This document shows, piece after piece, positions 61,851 to 64,000 of a stretch of DNA of 64,000 bases. The notes under the pieces are model-generated. The model saw nothing but the letters and a program-made list of their open reading frames with translations. It did no database searches and had not been told where the DNA came from. Source of the DNA: Ilex aquifolium. Lineage: Eukaryota; Streptophyta; Magnoliopsida; Aquifoliales; Aquifoliaceae. The stretch spans positions 12,828,501 through 12,892,500 of the forward strand of contig OX637394.1 in assembly GCA_951799425.1 (NCBI GenBank), written 5' to 3'. A program made the position numbers and the translations under genes. Numbering within the stretch: position 1 is the first letter of the stretch; the number at the start of each line of letters is the position of its first letter.

Positions 61851-62871
61851 GGTGTGTATTATTGGATACTATGTGTTTTGGCAGTGTTGATTTTCTAGCT
61901 TTTCTGGGCAAGTGAGAAAAAGCTGAGGTTGGGTGTTTGTTTAATCATCTGGCGTGTTTGGGACAGGTCTACAAGATCTCCATTGGAGCTGCATGTAATC
62001 TTTCATGGCCGTCAGATCGTCTCGTGATTCAAGTGCTTGATGATTCAACTGACCCTGTTATCAAGGTACTCAATTCCATCATCCAAACAGTCCCCGGAAG
62101 AAAAAAAAGGGTTTTACAATTGTTAATGACATCCAGTTAAAGTGCAGTTTCCGATACCCAAACTCCAAAATAGAAAAATCGTTCTTTTACTGGTTTTTAG
62201 AGCTCAAATTGCTCAATTCCTGATCTGGGTTCTACTATAACAATCAATTCATTATGCTTTTGCTTAATGGGTGTCGGCACTTTTGAGTTCTCTACAGCAT
62301 TACTCTGTTTTCTTGTCTTGGTGTAGACCTCATAATCCAATCATTTTGCCATACAGACTTGTCTTCTTTTTGCCATTTTACTTCATCCAAATCTATAATT
62401 TCTGTCATAGGCCAACAACAATTATTGTTTTTCCACCATTAACATCAGATTTTCTTGAATTTCTCTTTCTGGGTCCAGCCAATTCAATCGAAATACAATC
62501 TGGGTTTTTCTAATTTTGTCATCAAATTAACATTAATGCTATATGATATGGACCCAATCAATCAATTTATAATCTGGGCTTTGTTAATTTTGATACTAAA
62601 ACCTCAATAATGCTATAGGATATGGTTGAGAAAGAATGCTTAAGGTGGGCAAGCAAAGGCATCAACATAATCTATCAAATCAGAGAAACCAGAGGCGGCT
62701 ACAAAGCTGGTGCTCTCAAAGAAGGCCTAAAGCGCGACTATGTCAAAAACTGCGAATTCGTCGCGATTTTTGATGCCGATTTCCGGCCGGAACCGGACTT
62801 TCTACGGCGAGCCATCCCTTTCCTTGTCCACAACCCGGAAATTGCACTTGTTCAAGCTCGTTGGAGGTTTG
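61453..62871 (+). CDS. CSLA2: Glucomannan 4-beta-mannosyltransferase (CSLA), first three exons
   Basis: Golgi GT2 glycosyltransferase that polymerises mannan/glucomannan from GDP-mannose. Exons 61453-61782, 61967-62065 and 62619-62871 give 227 codons. The start [16 protein letters not shown] is preceded by GAGAAAA, and the next upstream in-frame codons are leader. A membrane helix lies at ~36-58 ([19 protein letters not shown]). The GT2 core follows: [14 protein letters not shown], then [11 protein letters not shown] (D135/D136), [14 protein letters not shown] and the FDADF motif (D195, D197) that holds the nucleotide-sugar/metal. The third exon ends ARWRF + 1 nt, exactly where the family has an intron, but the expected next exon (starting VNADECL in relatives) is not found before 64000. 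The family is certain; the CSLA2-versus-CSLA9 choice rests on gene neighbours. Confidence 0.88.
61791..61847. repeat. (CT)n microsatellite at the start of CSLA intron 1
   Basis: About 28 TC units beginning eight bases after the exon 1 donor (GAG|GTCTGTTC). Confidence 0.92.
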
Positions 62872-64000
62872 GTAAGCTACAAATCTTAGACCATGATTGA
62901 GCTTTCTTGTTTAAACCTTGAATACATGTTACCCTATATAAACATTAATGGTCTTACATTTCGTGTGCTTCAACGTTGGAGAGTGTCGGTGGTCTACTCT
63001 ATAATTTGTGTATGTTTACATGTGATTTTGGGTACATTTTCTAGTTGCTTCTCCAACGTGATTGTTGCAGACGGCACGCTAGTCTGGGTCCAGGGCAACT
63101 CCTTTGATCACGGGAGGGGCCGCCAATTGCCGTCCCATCGCGACACTTAGTTTGTGTTGTGGCCGTACATCACGGGGGTTTAGCCAACAAGTCTAAAACA
63201 TCCAAGTAAATAATATTTAGAGTTATTTTAGTGGTTATACATTATATTTGGTAATTGAGATATCTAAGATTTAATCTCTTTTTATACTCTTTAAGGGTTA
63301 GTCATTTTTATCTCTTTAAAAACATATTCTAACTCAGCTTAAGTTACGGTGACTAATTATTAAATTCAAGGGAGTTGTCGATACAAACCTAAGCATCCTA
63401 TATAACTTAAAAAAAAATTATATGAGTAAATATTAACACCATATCACTATTATCATGTATTTTGTATCATCATTTAATATAAAACTTATAAATAAATAAA
63501 TAAACACCACTTGTTTTCGTGTTGTTACATGAACTTCACCTTGGACAATGTATATAACTTTAGACTGGACTTTAGAAATAATAATGAATAAAAATTAGAT
63601 TTATGGTTAAATGTGATTATGTCAATACATTCGATTGTCAATTTCCTTTGATTATTTCAATGAAGTATCCTTATAATTGGCGTCATTTTTTGCTAAAATG
63701 ACATAATTATTCTGACCTTTTGCTGAAAGCCCACCGTTCCCCGCAATAACCGGCATGGAAGCGGTAGATATCCGGGAAAGGTTTATCATTTAATTGCAAA
63801 TGGACAGCAAACATAATTAGGTCCAGTTTGGAAGGGCAGATTTGTCATTTCGTATTCGTCCACGTGCTCGTACGCCGTGGTCAGAACCAGAGGTGCAGTT
63901 GGTGGGCCTCACTGGGTTCACTCTACTCGCCGACACTTTAGTTTCATAAAACTGTTTATGGTAATTCTAGGGGTTGTGTCTTTGATGACGTGGAAAACTT
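62872..64000 (+). other. CSLA intron 3 or sequence beyond a truncated CSLA
   Basis: Begins with a good donor (GTAAGC). No CSLA exon is found in the remaining 1.1 kb. It includes a GC-rich patch (63060-63180) and, at 63830-63930, sequence with a CACGTG-like word (CCACGTGC). Confidence 0.45.

Noticed and set aside
61606..61911. Minus-strand frame with a long Arg-Glu repeat
   Set aside because: It is the CT microsatellite of CSLA intron 1 read in reverse.

Overview
The window is nuclear DNA from a flowering plant, most likely a eudicot. It shows GT-AG introns with long AT-rich interiors, plant-only gene families (RETICULATA-RELATED, CSLA, a DDT/PHD protein of the PTM type) and many plant transposable elements. 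I cannot name the species from sequence alone. There is no sign of an organelle or a bacterium.

The backbone is four protein-coding genes. Positions 811-3287 (+) hold the 3' half of a plastid RETICULATA-RELATED gene. Positions 8707-28511 (+) hold a complete 27-exon gene for the AP-2 clathrin adaptor alpha subunit (1026 codons). Positions 31091-40867 (-) hold a complete 9-exon gene for a DDT- and PHD-domain chromatin/transcription protein (1707 codons). Positions 61453-62871 (+) hold the first three exons of a CSLA glucomannan mannosyltransferase. From memory, Arabidopsis chromosome 5 carries the same families side by side (At5g22740 CSLA2, At5g22760 PHD, At5g22770/80 alpha-adaptin, At5g22790 RER1), so this looks like conserved gene order expanded by repeats. 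RAD5, which sits between CSLA2 and the PHD gene in Arabidopsis, is not seen here.

The accessory part, about 41-61 kb, lies between the DDT/PHD gene and CSLA. In order it holds: a 549-bp Mutator-type foldback MITE with a perfect 9-bp target duplication (42819-43367); a truncated, broken Ty3/gypsy-type element with a recognisable 5' LTR and primer-binding site (44655-46937); a head-to-head pair of small single-pass membrane proteins of unknown function that share a 29-residue C-terminal motif (47735-48136 minus, 50637-50897 plus), with a hAT-like element between them (48622-49818); and an apparently complete PIF/Harbinger DNA transposon (51996-56380). The Harbinger element has terminal inverted repeats, a TTA target duplication, an intact DDE transposase and an intact two-exon Myb/SANT-type ORF1.

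The introns of the AP-2 gene also carry small elements: two hAT-type MITEs with 8-bp target duplications, a Harbinger-type MITE with ends like those of the 52-56 kb element, and an inverted copy of a dispersed repeat also present at 7.9 kb. Long runs of G or C and CT/GA microsatellites occur throughout. The four backbone genes do not form a pathway; they act in plastid development, endocytosis, chromatin/transcription and hemicellulose synthesis. Exon boundaries were read by eye from splice signals and remembered protein families, not from transcripts.
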